From an uncultured Flavobacteriaceae bacterium (GTDB lineage Bacteria > Bacteroidota > Bacteroidia > Flavobacteriales > Flavobacteriaceae), in assembly GCA_938020445.1 (NCBI GenBank), contig CALIIC010000023.1:35654-99653 (forward strand): DNA of 64,000 nucleotides, given 5' to 3'. Shown here piece by piece: positions 24,570 through 33,773 of the stretch. The stretch's first letter is position 1. The number at the start of each line of letters is the position of its first letter. The position numbers were made by a program, and so were the translations under genes. The notes beneath the pieces are model-generated. The model worked only from the letters and a program-made list of their open reading frames with translations, made no database searches and was not told the origin of the DNA.

Positions 24570-27170
24570 ATGACCAATCATAATTACACAATAAAATCAC
24601 AGGAAGCGTTGCAGTTATCCCAACAAATTGCCCAAGGCATGGGACATCAGCAAATAGAGAACGAGCATTTGTTCAAAGCCATTTTGGAAGTAGATGAAAA
24701 TGTAGTTCCCTTTATTCTAAAAAAATTGAACGTAAGCGTATCGATGTTATCCCAGATTTTGGACAAAGAACTTGAGCGCTTTCCAAAAGTTTCGGGCGGT
24801 GATTTGCAATTTTCAAACGCAAGTGGCAGGAGCGTAAATTCTGCGAATATACTTGCTAAAGATATGGGTGACGAGTTTGTCTCTATCGAGCATTTGTTGC
24901 TGGCTATTTTTAAATCGAAAAGCAAGATTGCCCAAATATTAAAAGATCAAGGAGTTACAGAAAAAGACCTTAAAACAGCAATTGAAGAATTGAGAAAAGG
25001 AGGCAAAGTAACATCACAGAGTGCAGAAGAAACCTATAACTCTTTGGAGAAATATGCAAAAAACTTAAATGAGCTGGCCGATAACGGCAAACTAGACCCT
25101 GTAATCGGAAGAGATGAGGAAATTCGTCGAATTCTTCAAATCTTATCTCGAAGAACCAAGAACAACCCCATGTTGGTGGGAGAACCAGGAGTTGGGAAAA
25201 CGGCTATTGCCGAAGGCCTGGCGCATCGCATAGTGCAGGGGGATATTCCGGAAAACTTAAAAGACAAAAGTATTTATTCACTTGATATGGGCGCACTGAT
25301 CGCAGGGGCCAAATATAAAGGGGAGTTTGAAGAACGTTTAAAAGCGGTCATAAAAGAAGTGGTTTCTTCTGATGGCAACATTGTATTGTTCATTGATGAA
25401 ATTCATACATTGGTAGGAGCCGGTGGCGGACAAGGCGCCATGGATGCGGCCAATATTTTAAAACCCGCTCTGGCAAGGGGCGAACTACGAGCTATCGGAG
25501 CTACCACCTTGGACGAATACCAAAAGTATTTTGAAAAAGACAAGGCATTGGAACGAAGATTTCAAAAAGTAATCGTTGATGAACCCGATACTGAAAGTGC
25601 TATTTCCATTCTAAGGGGAATCAAGGAAAAATACGAGGCCCATCATAAAGTGCGAATTAAAGATGAAGCGGTAATTGCTGCAGTAGAGCTCTCTCAGCGC
25701 TATATTACAAATCGTTTTTTACCCGATAAGGCAATCGACCTAATGGACGAAGCGGCTTCTAAACTTCGAATGGAAATCAACTCGAAACCCGAGGAGTTGG
25801 ACGCATTGGATCGTAAGATAATGCAATTGGAAATTGAAATTGAAGCTATTAAACGGGAAGAAGATCATGCCAAATTGAAAATACTCAATGTAGATCTGGC
25901 GAACATTAAAGAAGAACGGAACCAGATTTTTGCACAGTGGGAAAGTGAGAAGAATGTGGTAGATGCAATTCAAAAGACCAAACACGATATCGAAAACTAT
26001 AAGTTGGAAGCAGAACGTGCAGAACGGGAGGGTGATTATGGTAAGGTTGCGGAACTTCGGTATGGAAAGACCAAGGAGGCTCAGGAAAAGTTAGAAACCC
26101 TTCAAATTGAACTGGAAGCACAGCAAAAAAATGGCGTGTTAATCAAGGAAGAAGTAACCAATGAGGACATTGCGGAAGTAGTGGCCAAATGGACAGGAAT
26201 TCCTATTACCAAGATGTTGCAAAGCGAACGGGAGAAATTATTGCAACTCGAGACGGTCTTACATAAAAGAGTGGTAGGACAGGAAGAGGCCATTGAAGCG
26301 GTTTCCGATGCTATTCGAAGAAGCCGGGCCGGACTTCAAGATGCGCGACGACCTATCGGATCCTTTTTGTTTCTAGGTACTACCGGGGTGGGAAAAACGG
26401 AACTTGCAAAAACCTTGGCCAGTTACCTGTTCGATGACGAGAATGCCCTTACCCGTATCGACATGAGCGAATACCCAGAAAGCCATTCCGTTAGCAGATT
26501 GGTAGGAGCACCTCCGGGGTACGTTGGTTATGATGAAGGCGGACAATTGACCGAAGCCGTGCGACGTAGACCCTACTCGGTCATTCTGTTGGATGAAATT
26601 GAAAAAGCGCATCCCGATACTTTTAATGTACTGTTGCAAGTGTTGGATGAGGGGAGATTGACCGACAACAAAGGGCGGGTCGCCGATTTTAAGAATGCAA
26701 TCATCATAATGACCAGTAATATGGGCAGTCATATTATTCAGGAGAAATTCGAGGACAGCAAAGATGTGCATAGTGCTACGGAGACTGCAAAGGTAGAAGT
26801 ATTGGGTTTACTCCGAAAATCAATACGGCCAGAATTTTTAAACAGAATAGATGATATCATTATGTTTACGCCTTTGAACAAAGCGGCAATCGCGCAAATT
26901 GTTTCGCTACAGCTAACAATGCTGAAGAAGTTACTTAGCAAACAGCACATTACCATAGATGCAACCGAAGAAGCTGTTCAATATCTTGCGAAAAAGGGAT
27001 ATGACCCTCAATACGGCGCAAGACCGATCAAAAGAATTATCCAAAAGGAAGTATTGAATAGGCTGTCAAAGGAATTGCTAAAAGGAACCATAACAACAGA
27101 TAGTCTTTTACTAATAGATTCGTTTGACGATACCCTTGTATTTAGAAATGAAAACGAGCTGGTAAAGTAA
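24570..27170 (+). CDS. clpB: ClpB disaggregase (Hsp104 family)
   Basis: 866 residues. The N domain holds two Clp_N repeats (residues 1-150). The first AAA module has Walker [14 protein letters not shown], Walker [25 protein letters not shown], and the pore loop [12 protein letters not shown]. The middle domain is a long coiled-coil (about 400-530, rich in E and K). The second AAA module has [24 protein letters not shown] and the pore loop GYVGYDEGG, ending in a D2-small domain. It works with DnaK to free proteins from aggregates in the cytoplasm after heat stress. It is monocistronic and followed by a strong terminator. Confidence 0.98.
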   Translation: MTNHNYTIKSQEALQLSQQIAQGMGHQQIENEHLFKAILEVDENVVPFILKKLNVSVSMLSQILDKELERFPKVSGGDLQFSNASGRSVNSANILAKDMGDEFVSIEHLLLAIFKSKSKIAQILKDQGVTEKDLKTAIEELRKGGKVTSQSAEETYNSLEKYAKNLNELADNGKLDPVIGRDEEIRRILQILSRRTKNNPMLVGEPGVGKTAIAEGLAHRIVQGDIPENLKDKSIYSLDMGALIAGAKYKGEFEERLKAVIKEVVSSDGNIVLFIDEIHTLVGAGGGQGAMDAANILKPALARGELRAIGATTLDEYQKYFEKDKALERRFQKVIVDEPDTESAISILRGIKEKYEAHHKVRIKDEAVIAAVELSQRYITNRFLPDKAIDLMDEAASKLRMEINSKPEELDALDRKIMQLEIEIEAIKREEDHAKLKILNVDLANIKEERNQIFAQWESEKNVVDAIQKTKHDIENYKLEAERAEREGDYGKVAELRYGKTKEAQEKLETLQIELEAQQKNGVLIKEEVTNEDIAEVVAKWTGIPITKMLQSEREKLLQLETVLHKRVVGQEEAIEAVSDAIRRSRAGLQDARRPIGSFLFLGTTGVGKTELAKTLASYLFDDENALTRIDMSEYPESHSVSRLVGAPPGYVGYDEGGQLTEAVRRRPYSVILLDEIEKAHPDTFNVLLQVLDEGRLTDNKGRVADFKNAIIIMTSNMGSHIIQEKFEDSKDVHSATETAKVEVLGLLRKSIRPEFLNRIDDIIMFTPLNKAAIAQIVSLQLTMLKKLLSKQHITIDATEEAVQYLAKKGYDPQYGARPIKRIIQKEVLNRLSKELLKGTITTDSLLLIDSFDDTLVFRNENELVK

Positions 27171-27200
27171 CAAGCTGACATAAAACAGTGTACAAGTTAT

Positions 27201-27234
27201 AAAAAAGAGCGGTAGAAATAATCGCTCTTTTTTT
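27201..27234 (+). terminator. Terminator after clpB
   Basis: AAAAAAGAGCG (27201-27211) pairs with CGCTCTTTTTT (27223-27233) across an 11-base loop, with an extended T-tract. Confidence 0.88.
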
Positions 27235-27242
27235 GCATGTGC

Positions 27243-27262
27243 TATATACCATACAGTATATA
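27243..27262. promoter_or_regulatory. Palindrome upstream of the TetR gene, candidate operator
   Basis: TATATAC (27243-27249) and GTATATA (27256-27262) flank six bases. A perfect 7-6-7 palindrome 32 bases before a TetR start codon is the usual site of autoregulation in that family. Confidence 0.5.
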
Positions 27263-27294
27263 ATTTTTCTATCTTCGTAGGAAAATGCGCCTAT

Positions 27295-27888
27295 ATGTCT
27301 ACCAAAGCAGAAAGAACCACCGCCTTTATTATAGAAACCGTTGCACCTGTATTTAATAAACATGGCTATGTTGGCACCAGTATGAGCGATCTTACTCAGG
27401 CAACATCTTTAACCAAAGGGGCACTTTATGGAAATTTCGAAAACAAAGAAGCGTTGGCATTGGCTGCCTTTGAATACAATAGCAATCGTCTCTTAACGGC
27501 TATTGAGGAGCAATTATCGGGTACTGGTACTGCCTTAGACCGCATTTTTCGTCTTACCGATTTTTATCGGAATTATGGTGAGTTCACAGACGCAATGGGA
27601 GGCTGCCCCGTATTGAATGTGGGAGTAGACGCAAACCACAATAACAAAATGTTGAGTGCCGCAAGTAAAGAGACCATTAAAACTATTGAAGGTAAAATAG
27701 CATTGGTACTAGAAAACGGAGTAAACAATAGAGAACTTCGTTTACCGGTTACTCCATTACAGTTTGCCAAGCAACTGTATACGATGCTGCAAGGTGCCGT
27801 AGCAATGTCTACAATGACAGAAGACCGAAAGTACCTCCTAAATACAGTTGCTTACTTAGAACAATTGGTAAAGAAAGAACTAAAGTAG
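27295..27888 (+). CDS. TetR/AcrR-family transcriptional regulator
   Basis: 197 residues. The N-terminal helix-turn-helix reads FNKHGYVGTSMSDLTQATSLTKGALYGNFENKEALALA (residues 17-54, read in two parts), characteristic of TetR. The C-terminal ligand-binding part carries CPVLNVGVDAN and a helical end. In such proteins a small ligand releases the protein from its operator; a perfect palindrome lies just upstream. The nearest gene on the other side is the convergent PorP/SprF-like gene; no divergent transporter or enzyme is paired with it, so its targets are not visible here. Confidence 0.9.
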   Translation: MSTKAERTTAFIIETVAPVFNKHGYVGTSMSDLTQATSLTKGALYGNFENKEALALAAFEYNSNRLLTAIEEQLSGTGTALDRIFRLTDFYRNYGEFTDAMGGCPVLNVGVDANHNNKMLSAASKETIKTIEGKIALVLENGVNNRELRLPVTPLQFAKQLYTMLQGAVAMSTMTEDRKYLLNTVAYLEQLVKKELK

Positions 27889-27926
27889 TTAGTTCGAAAA
27901 GACACTATCCCAAGGATGCGATAGTA

Positions 27927-29546
27927 CTACTCCCCTACCACCCTAAAAATCCATGTTTTATCAGGGTATCGCCCTCCGAACTTACTGTCCCTAGCTTTCC
28001 GGGCCTCGCTCATGGTATTATAGCGTTTTAAATAAACGTAGTTATACTTGTTTAGATTCCTTAAGAACGATTTCGGGTCTAGTCCCTTACGTTGAAGATC
28101 CTTCATAAAAGCATCATAGTATTTCTTCGTACCAAAAACGTTTGCAATTAGGTAGAAACCTGGTTGCAACCCATCTTCGGTCGCTACTTCCTCATACTTT
28201 TCATTTGCGGCGACGGTTACCTTTTCATTTTCCACAACTTCAGGCGCTATCTTTTCAGTTAAAGCCTTTGCTCTATCCAATGAATCCCTTCTGCGTTTGA
28301 GCGATGCCAGTTTCTCCCGTTCTTTCGACCTATTGATCGAATCGATTCGTTTTTGAGCAGCAATCGCTTGTTCTTTTCTTTTACCTTTTTCGTTTGAAAG
28401 CGCATTCAACGAATCACGCATACGAACTTTTCTTAGTGCTTCTAAATTATTTGCCTTTTCTTCGGCTTCGATCTGATCCTGACGTAGCTTTTCTTCCTGT
28501 TCCTTGCGGAGCTTCTCGGCTTCAAGTTCTTTTTCTTTTAGTGAAGCCGCTTCTTTTTCGGCTTTTTCTTTTTCCTTCGCAATATTTTCCATTTCCGCTT
28601 CTGCCAGTTCTTCTTCCTTTACTTCCTCCGGGGTTTTTTCTTTTTCAAATTGAAGACCGATATGATAGGCTAAAACAACTTCAAAAGTAGGATCGGTATC
28701 CTCAAGACTGCTGTCGGTTGCAAATTCCATCAAAGCTCCTAACGACACCTTTTTAAAGAGTCGCCCACCTGCACCGACGGACACACCATAAAAATTGTTA
28801 TACCCCGCCTGTCCCCAATAGCGGTCGGTAGAATAAAGTACATTCGCTCCTATTTGGTCATCAAGATTTGAAAATGTCTTGTAGTATACCGTGGGTCGAA
28901 TAATCGAATTTCCGTCGCCGCCTATCCCATAATCGTATGACAAAGAAGCTAAATACCTTCTAGATTCGGGGCCAGAATCCCGTTCACTTGTTGTGAAATT
29001 ATAGTCGAAAAGATTTTCAGCACTAAGGCCCACCGTCATTTTCTTCCATTGAAAGAACATCCCGGGTGATAATTGCATCACAAAACTGGTATCTCCCCCT
29101 GTATTTGGCAACTGTATTTGCGGATCAATGAAAGTACGATCATCGGCAAGAGACCTACTAAAACCAAAAAGATTTGCACCCACTCCAAATCGTGTATCAG
29201 AACTAAATTCATATGCATACGCATAATTTAACACCCCACCAGTATTTAGAAAAATTCCTGTATTGTGCTGAAAAAAGCCTCCTGAAATACTCGAGGTCGG
29301 ATTTAGTTTTCTGGTATAATTAAGAAAGATTGTTGTAGGGTCCCCATCTACTACTTGCCATTGCCAACGTGTCCACAATGCAACAGACTGTGGGTTGTTC
29401 CTATTAAGCGCAAAAGCGGCATTAAAAAAGCTAGCGTTGTACTCGGTTAGATTGTGCTGGCGAAGATCTACCGGAAGCATAACCTCTTGAGCTTGAGCCC
29501 TGTAAAAAAATGCTGTCAATAGAAAAAATGCAAGAAGTCTGGACAT
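27927..29546 (-). CDS. PorP/SprF-like outer-membrane protein fused to a coiled-coil and SPOR-like end
   Basis: 539 residues from the ATG at 29546 (MSRLLAFFLLTAFFYRAQA, a signal peptide; a frame to 29579 also exists). Residues 20-300 match the PorP/SprF family of the type IX secretion and gliding machinery: short beta-strand repeats, VMLPVDLRQHNLTEYNASFFNAAFALNRNNPQS and repeated aromatic strands. A helical coiled-coil of about 120 residues rich in E, K and A (VKEEELAEAEMENIAKEKEK) follows, and the last 80 residues resemble a SPOR domain (GFYLIANVFGTKKYYDAFMKDLQRKGLDPK). SPOR modules bind peptidoglycan. The fusion could tie an outer-membrane barrel to the cell wall. Confidence 0.85.
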   Translation of the reverse strand: MSRLLAFFLLTAFFYRAQAQEVMLPVDLRQHNLTEYNASFFNAAFALNRNNPQSVALWTRWQWQVVDGDPTTIFLNYTRKLNPTSSISGGFFQHNTGIFLNTGGVLNYAYAYEFSSDTRFGVGANLFGFSRSLADDRTFIDPQIQLPNTGGDTSFVMQLSPGMFFQWKKMTVGLSAENLFDYNFTTSERDSGPESRRYLASLSYDYGIGGDGNSIIRPTVYYKTFSNLDDQIGANVLYSTDRYWGQAGYNNFYGVSVGAGGRLFKKVSLGALMEFATDSSLEDTDPTFEVVLAYHIGLQFEKEKTPEEVKEEELAEAEMENIAKEKEKAEKEAASLKEKELEAEKLRKEQEEKLRQDQIEAEEKANNLEALRKVRMRDSLNALSNEKGKRKEQAIAAQKRIDSINRSKEREKLASLKRRRDSLDRAKALTEKIAPEVVENEKVTVAANEKYEEVATEDGLQPGFYLIANVFGTKKYYDAFMKDLQRKGLDPKSFLRNLNKYNYVYLKRYNTMSEARKARDSKFGGRYPDKTWIFRVVGE

Positions 29547-29721
29547 ATGCAAAAAAAGCAAAAAATAGCGGTTATACATACTATTTTCTGCATATTTTAG
29601 TTAAATAAAAAGAAAAGTTTACGAGAAATTCAATCGCTTGATAGCGGACGATGTGTTTTGAGCTTTTTCAATACGCTTGAAAGCAAGTGTTATATTGTAG
29701 CCAATGATGAACCAATCAGCC

Positions 29722-30279
29722 ATGAAATCAATTAAACTAGTACTCTTATTTTTACTTTTTATCAGTTTTACCAATTGCAAGGAAGACAAGAAAGAAGAAG
29801 CCGAAACCGCCCCTGTTGAAACCGGTACTTCTACCTTCTATCTGGTCCGTCATGCGGAAAAGGATAGAAGTGACGATCAGAACCCTGATCCCGAGCTTAC
29901 ACAGGCTGGATACGGCAGAGCTATGCATTGGGCCGAAATTCTTCGTGATGTTCAGTTAGACGCTATCTATAGTACCGACTATAACCGGACCTCTATGACA
30001 GCCTCTCCCACTTCTGTAAAACAAGATATAGACGTTCAGTACTACGACCCACAGAATGTTGATATTGAACAATTTAAGTCAGACAATTTAAACAAAAATG
30101 TACTTGTCGTAGGACACAGTAATACCACTCCAAGTTTTGCCAATCAACTGCTGGGGGAAGATTTGTATTACCAATTGGACGATACGGATAATGGCAGTCT
30201 TTTTATTATTCAAATCGTTAACGGGGTTGCTACTTCACAGCAATTGCATTTTGATTGTAATTGCCCAGAGCGCGAATAA
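29722..30279 (+). CDS. Histidine phosphatase superfamily lipoprotein
   Basis: 185 residues from the ATG at 29722 (MKSIKLVLLFLLFISFTNC, lipobox FTNC); six more codons are open upstream. After an acidic linker (KEDKKEEAETAPVETG) comes a phosphoglycerate-mutase-like domain: the catalytic motif FYLVRHAEK near residue 50, PELTQAGYGRA, IYSTDYNRTSMTA, and the second histidine in VLVVGHSNTTP. It would act on a phosphorylated substrate in the envelope. Plus-strand, separate from smpB by 79 bases. Confidence 0.9.
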   Translation: MKSIKLVLLFLLFISFTNCKEDKKEEAETAPVETGTSTFYLVRHAEKDRSDDQNPDPELTQAGYGRAMHWAEILRDVQLDAIYSTDYNRTSMTASPTSVKQDIDVQYYDPQNVDIEQFKSDNLNKNVLVVGHSNTTPSFANQLLGEDLYYQLDDTDNGSLFIIQIVNGVATSQQLHFDCNCPERE

Positions 30280-30343
30280 GTAATTCTGTGCTTAGAATTG
30301 ATAGATTGCCACCGAATCTGGAATAGTTTTCGATAATTGTCCC

Positions 30344-30351
30344 TACTTTTG
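30344..30351 (+). promoter_or_regulatory. Candidate -7 element just before smpB
   Basis: TACTTTTG matches TAnnTTTG exactly and ends seven bases before the smpB ATG (30358). If used, the mRNA would be leaderless or nearly so. No -33 TTG was found, so it may be chance. Confidence 0.3.
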
Positions 30352-30357
30352 TCTGCC

Positions 30358-30819
30358 ATGCAGCAAAATATTTCCATAAAAAATAAAAAGGCTCGATTTG
30401 AGTATGAACTGCTTGACCCATATACAGCAGGAATTGTATTATCTGGAACCGAAATAAAGTCCATTCGTATGGGAAAAGCTTCTATTTCCGAGAGTTTTTG
30501 CGAATTCAATGAGCGTGCGGAATTGTTTGTTATCAATATGCAAATCGACGAGTATTCTCATGGCTCGCATTACAACCACAAACCAAAGGCAGAAAGAAAG
30601 TTGTTGTTGAACAAAAAAGAGCTGAAAAAACTTTTCAAAGAAGTCAAGAACTCGGGGCTGACCATTGTTCCATTAACCCTTTTTATAAATGATCGGGGAT
30701 TGGCCAAACTTAGAATTTCACTGGCAAAAGGTAAGAAGCTCTATGATAAAAGAGAAACAATGAAAGATCGTGACAACAAACGCGACCTAGATCGGATCAA
30801 AAAAAGTTTCAATCGATAA
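30358..30819 (+). CDS. smpB: SsrA-binding protein SmpB
   Basis: 153 residues from the ATG at 30358 ([20 protein letters not shown]). A longer frame from a TTG at 30337 was rejected as it runs through the predicted promoter. Family motifs are present: [59 protein letters not shown] and the basic tail [16 protein letters not shown] that helps decode. SmpB carries tmRNA to stalled ribosomes in trans-translation. It is convergent with pcm. Confidence 0.97.
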   Translation: MQQNISIKNKKARFEYELLDPYTAGIVLSGTEIKSIRMGKASISESFCEFNERAELFVINMQIDEYSHGSHYNHKPKAERKLLLNKKELKKLFKEVKNSGLTIVPLTLFINDRGLAKLRISLAKGKKLYDKRETMKDRDNKRDLDRIKKSFNR

Positions 30820-30823
30820 AGTC

Positions 30824-31465
30824 TTAGTTCTTGTTTTCCAATAAGGGTACAAAACGAAACGATCCAAATTCTTTCTTCTCGAACTCCTTTTCAGATTTAC
30901 GAACAAACAAGGTCATAATTTGATCGTTCACCCCAACCGGAATTACAAGTTTTCCTCCAATCTTTAGTTGCGCCATTAAAGGTTTTGGAACTTCCGGGGC
31001 TCCTGCAGTAACAATGATACCATCAAAAGGCGCTTCTTTGGGCATGCCCTTATACCCGTCTCCAAAGATTGCTTTTTTAGGACGGTATCCCATTTTTTGA
31101 AAAAACAAAGAGGTTTTCTTAAACAGCTCCAATTGTCGTTCAATAGTATAGACTTTAGCTTTAAGATGCAGCAGCACAGCTGTTTGATAACCGCTTCCTG
31201 TTCCGATTTCTAAGATTTTCTGATTCGACTTCACTTGTAAAAGCTCCGTTTGAAATGCAACAGTATAAGGCTGAGAAATCGTCTGGTCCGCCGCAATCGG
31301 AAATGCCTTATCCTGGTATGCGTGCCCCTCAAAACTGCTATCCATAAAAAGGTGTCTTGGGATCGTCTTTATCGCATTGAGCACGTTCAAATCAGCAATA
31401 CCCTTTTTCGATAGGATATCGGCAAGTTTATTCCGCATGCCTCTATGTTTCAAAGTATCTTTCAT
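30824..31465 (-). CDS. pcm: Protein-L-isoaspartate O-methyltransferase
   Basis: 213 residues from the ATG at 31465 (MKDTLKHRGMRNKLADIL); the frame opens at 31534 but the extra 23 residues are not family-like. Motifs: FPIAADQTISQPYTVAFQTELL, the SAM-binding ILEIGTGSGYQTAVL, and KAPFDGIIVTAGAPEVPKPL. It methylates abnormal isoaspartyl residues to allow their repair, in the cytoplasm. Only four bases separate its stop from that of smpB, which converges on it. Confidence 0.95.
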   Translation of the reverse strand: MKDTLKHRGMRNKLADILSKKGIADLNVLNAIKTIPRHLFMDSSFEGHAYQDKAFPIAADQTISQPYTVAFQTELLQVKSNQKILEIGTGSGYQTAVLLHLKAKVYTIERQLELFKKTSLFFQKMGYRPKKAIFGDGYKGMPKEAPFDGIIVTAGAPEVPKPLMAQLKIGGKLVIPVGVNDQIMTLFVRKSEKEFEKKEFGSFRFVPLLENKN

Positions 31466-31779
31466 TCCGTGCAGTAATTTTTTTGTAAAACCAAGAGACT
31501 TATAAAGGAACAATGAAAAATAGGCGTCACGCATGGAAAAAATAGCGAACTGCTAAGCAAACGAGATTTCATAAAGGCCGGTTTGGTTTTTGGTATTCAA
31601 AGTTAGCGAAGTTAATTTATACTAAAAAGCCGTTTTACTTTTCAATGGCAAAGAAAATCCGTTTGCAGAAATTGACTCCAAGACCTTCTTTTCATTTTTT
31701 AATAAAAGCTTAAAAAAGCAAGATACGGAAGCGGTTAAAACTCCCAAACTATCCTTATTTTTGGAGCAAATCAATCTCT
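31466..31779. other. Intergenic stretch with a weak promoter only
   Basis: About 310 bases between pcm and the dehydrogenase gene. No ORF, RNA or strong hairpin was seen. TTA (31734-31736), 19 bases, TATTTTTG (31756-31763) could be the promoter of the following operon, since the -7 part matches exactly. Confidence 0.5.
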
Positions 31780-32739
31780 ATGTTGAAAGTAGGAGTTCTC
31801 GGCGCCGGCCATCTAGGTAAAATTCATCTGCGACTGCTCAATGAATCCAACAAATACCAGTTAATAGGTTTTTACGATGCAGATGCCATTAATGGCAAAA
31901 AGGTAGCGGACGAATTTGGGTATACCTATTATGACAATATCAATACCCTCATTGATGCGGTCGATGTCGTTGATGTGGTAACCCCTACGCTGTCGCATTT
32001 TGATTGCGCCAAAAAAGCGATCGAAAAGAAGAAACACATCTTTATTGAAAAACCGATTACCAACACGCTTGAAGAGGCGGAAACCTTAATAGCCTTAAGT
32101 GAACAATACGGAATTAAAGGGCAAGTCGGGCATGTGGAACGTTTTAACCCAGCTTTTACTTCTGTTAAAGAAGCCATTAACGAACCCATGTTCATTGAAA
32201 CACATCGCTTAGCGGAGTTTAACCCTAGAGGTACGGATGTTCCTGTAGTACTCGACCTAATGATTCACGATATTGATGCTATCTTGAGCGTGGTAAATTC
32301 AAAGGTGCGCCGTGTGAATGCAAGTGGCGTTTCGGTAATCAGTAACTCACCCGATATTGCCAACGCGCGCATTGAGTTTGAAAACGGATGTGTGGCCAAT
32401 CTAACCGCTAGCAGAATATCCTTAAAGAGCATGCGTAAATCACGATTTTTTCAAAAAGACGCATACATCTCTGTCGACTTTTTGGAAAAGAAGGTAGAGG
32501 TTGTAAAAATGAAGGATGCTCCCGAGACGCCCGGTGATTTTGACATGGTACTTCAAAATGCCGAGGGCGTTAAAAAGCAAATTTACTTCGAAAACCCCCA
32601 GGTCGCCGAAAACAACGCCATACTTGATGAACTTGAGACCTTTGCCGATGCGATCACAAACGATAAAACTCCCGTAGTAACATTACAGCAGGGAACAAAT
32701 GCCTTGCGAGTAGCGCTACAAATAATAGAATCTTTCTAA
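31780..32739 (+). CDS. Gfo/Idh/MocA family oxidoreductase
   Basis: 319 residues. An N-terminal Rossmann fold starts MLKVGVLGAGHLGKIHLRLL, followed by a segment IFIEKPITNTLEEAE, the usual active-site EKP motif, and the C-terminal alpha-beta domain. It would oxidise or reduce a sugar or inositol derivative with NAD(P). Starts a plus-strand run; the 3-hydroxyacyl-CoA dehydrogenase gene follows after 10 bases. The substrate is not visible in the sequence or neighbours. Confidence 0.92.
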   Translation: MLKVGVLGAGHLGKIHLRLLNESNKYQLIGFYDADAINGKKVADEFGYTYYDNINTLIDAVDVVDVVTPTLSHFDCAKKAIEKKKHIFIEKPITNTLEEAETLIALSEQYGIKGQVGHVERFNPAFTSVKEAINEPMFIETHRLAEFNPRGTDVPVVLDLMIHDIDAILSVVNSKVRRVNASGVSVISNSPDIANARIEFENGCVANLTASRISLKSMRKSRFFQKDAYISVDFLEKKVEVVKMKDAPETPGDFDMVLQNAEGVKKQIYFENPQVAENNAILDELETFADAITNDKTPVVTLQQGTNALRVALQIIESF

Positions 32740-32749
32740 ACAATATAGT

Positions 32750-33637
32750 ATGAAGCATATTGCTGTTATTGGCGCAGGTACCATGGGCAATGGTATTGCC
32801 CATGTTTTCGCCCAAACCGGTTTTTCGGTTTACCTTATTGATATTTCGCCCGCCTCCTTGGAAAAAGGGATGGCGACCATTACCCGTAATTTGGACCGAA
32901 TGCTCGATAAGGGAAAAATCACCCATGAGGATAAAACCAATACCCTTAACAACATCAGCACATTTACCACACTGGAAGACGGGCTCGAAAAGGCAGAACT
33001 TGTCGTGGAAGCAGCGACCGAAAACAAAGCGTTGAAACTGAAAATTTTTCAACAGTTAGACGCGTTGTGCTCAGAAAGCACCATTTTGGCCACCAACACT
33101 TCTTCTATTTCAATAACCGAAATCGCGGCAGTTACAAAACGTGCAGAAAAGGTTATTGGGATGCACTTTATGAATCCGGTACCCATTATGAAATTGGTAG
33201 AAATAATTCGAGGATATTCAACTTCCGATGCAACTACCAAAGCGATCATGCAACTTTCGAAAGATTTGGGGAAAGTTCCAACAGAAGTAAACGACTATCC
33301 CGGATTTGTGGCCAACCGAATTTTGATGCCGATGATCAACGAGGCAATCGAAACCCTATACAACGGCGTTGCGGGCGTTGACGAAATTGACACGGTCATG
33401 CGCTTGGGAATGGCACATCCCATGGGGCCATTACAACTGGCAGATTTTATTGGACTAGATGTATGCTTGTCTATTCTAAACGTGCTATTCGATGGTTTTA
33501 AAAAACCAAAGTATGCCCCATGCCCACTGCTAGTAAATATGGTGTCTGCCGGGAAGCTTGGTGTAAAATCAGGAGAAGGTTTTTATGACTATTCAACCTC
33601 TCGAAAGGCCGAAATAGTCGCTGCCCGATTTTCATAA
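32750..33637 (+). CDS. 3-hydroxybutyryl-CoA / 3-hydroxyacyl-CoA dehydrogenase
   Basis: 295 residues, the length of the single-function enzyme. NAD-binding AVIGAGTMGNGIAHVFAQTG at the start, ATNTSSISITEIA, the catalytic HFMNPVPIMKLVEII, and PGFVANRILMPMINEAI with the dimer domain (GMAHPMGPLQLADFIGLD). It oxidises 3-hydroxyacyl-CoA in beta-oxidation or butyrate-type pathways. It follows the Gfo/Idh gene by 10 bases, so the two are co-transcribed, though their chemistry does not obviously connect. Confidence 0.94.
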   Translation: MKHIAVIGAGTMGNGIAHVFAQTGFSVYLIDISPASLEKGMATITRNLDRMLDKGKITHEDKTNTLNNISTFTTLEDGLEKAELVVEAATENKALKLKIFQQLDALCSESTILATNTSSISITEIAAVTKRAEKVIGMHFMNPVPIMKLVEIIRGYSTSDATTKAIMQLSKDLGKVPTEVNDYPGFVANRILMPMINEAIETLYNGVAGVDEIDTVMRLGMAHPMGPLQLADFIGLDVCLSILNVLFDGFKKPKYAPCPLLVNMVSAGKLGVKSGEGFYDYSTSRKAEIVAARFS

Positions 33638-33773
33638 ACCTATTTCATATCACAAGCGGTGCCATGCAATAGGATTACAGCAAAAACGTTCAACAAGCAA
33701 TAGGTTTTTAAACGCTTTAAAATAAGTGCATAGCAGTTATTTTTCTAGCAAGTAATCAATATTTTTATTTCAA

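Noticed and set aside
24377..24577. Minus-strand frame of 66 residues upstream of clpB
   Set aside because: It overlaps the clpB start and the inverted repeat, and the protein has no recognisable feature or supporting promoter; more likely a chance frame.
28394..28690. Plus-strand frame opposite the coiled-coil part of the PorP/SprF-like gene
   Set aside because: Rich in Leu and Pro as expected for the complement of a Glu/Lys-rich region.
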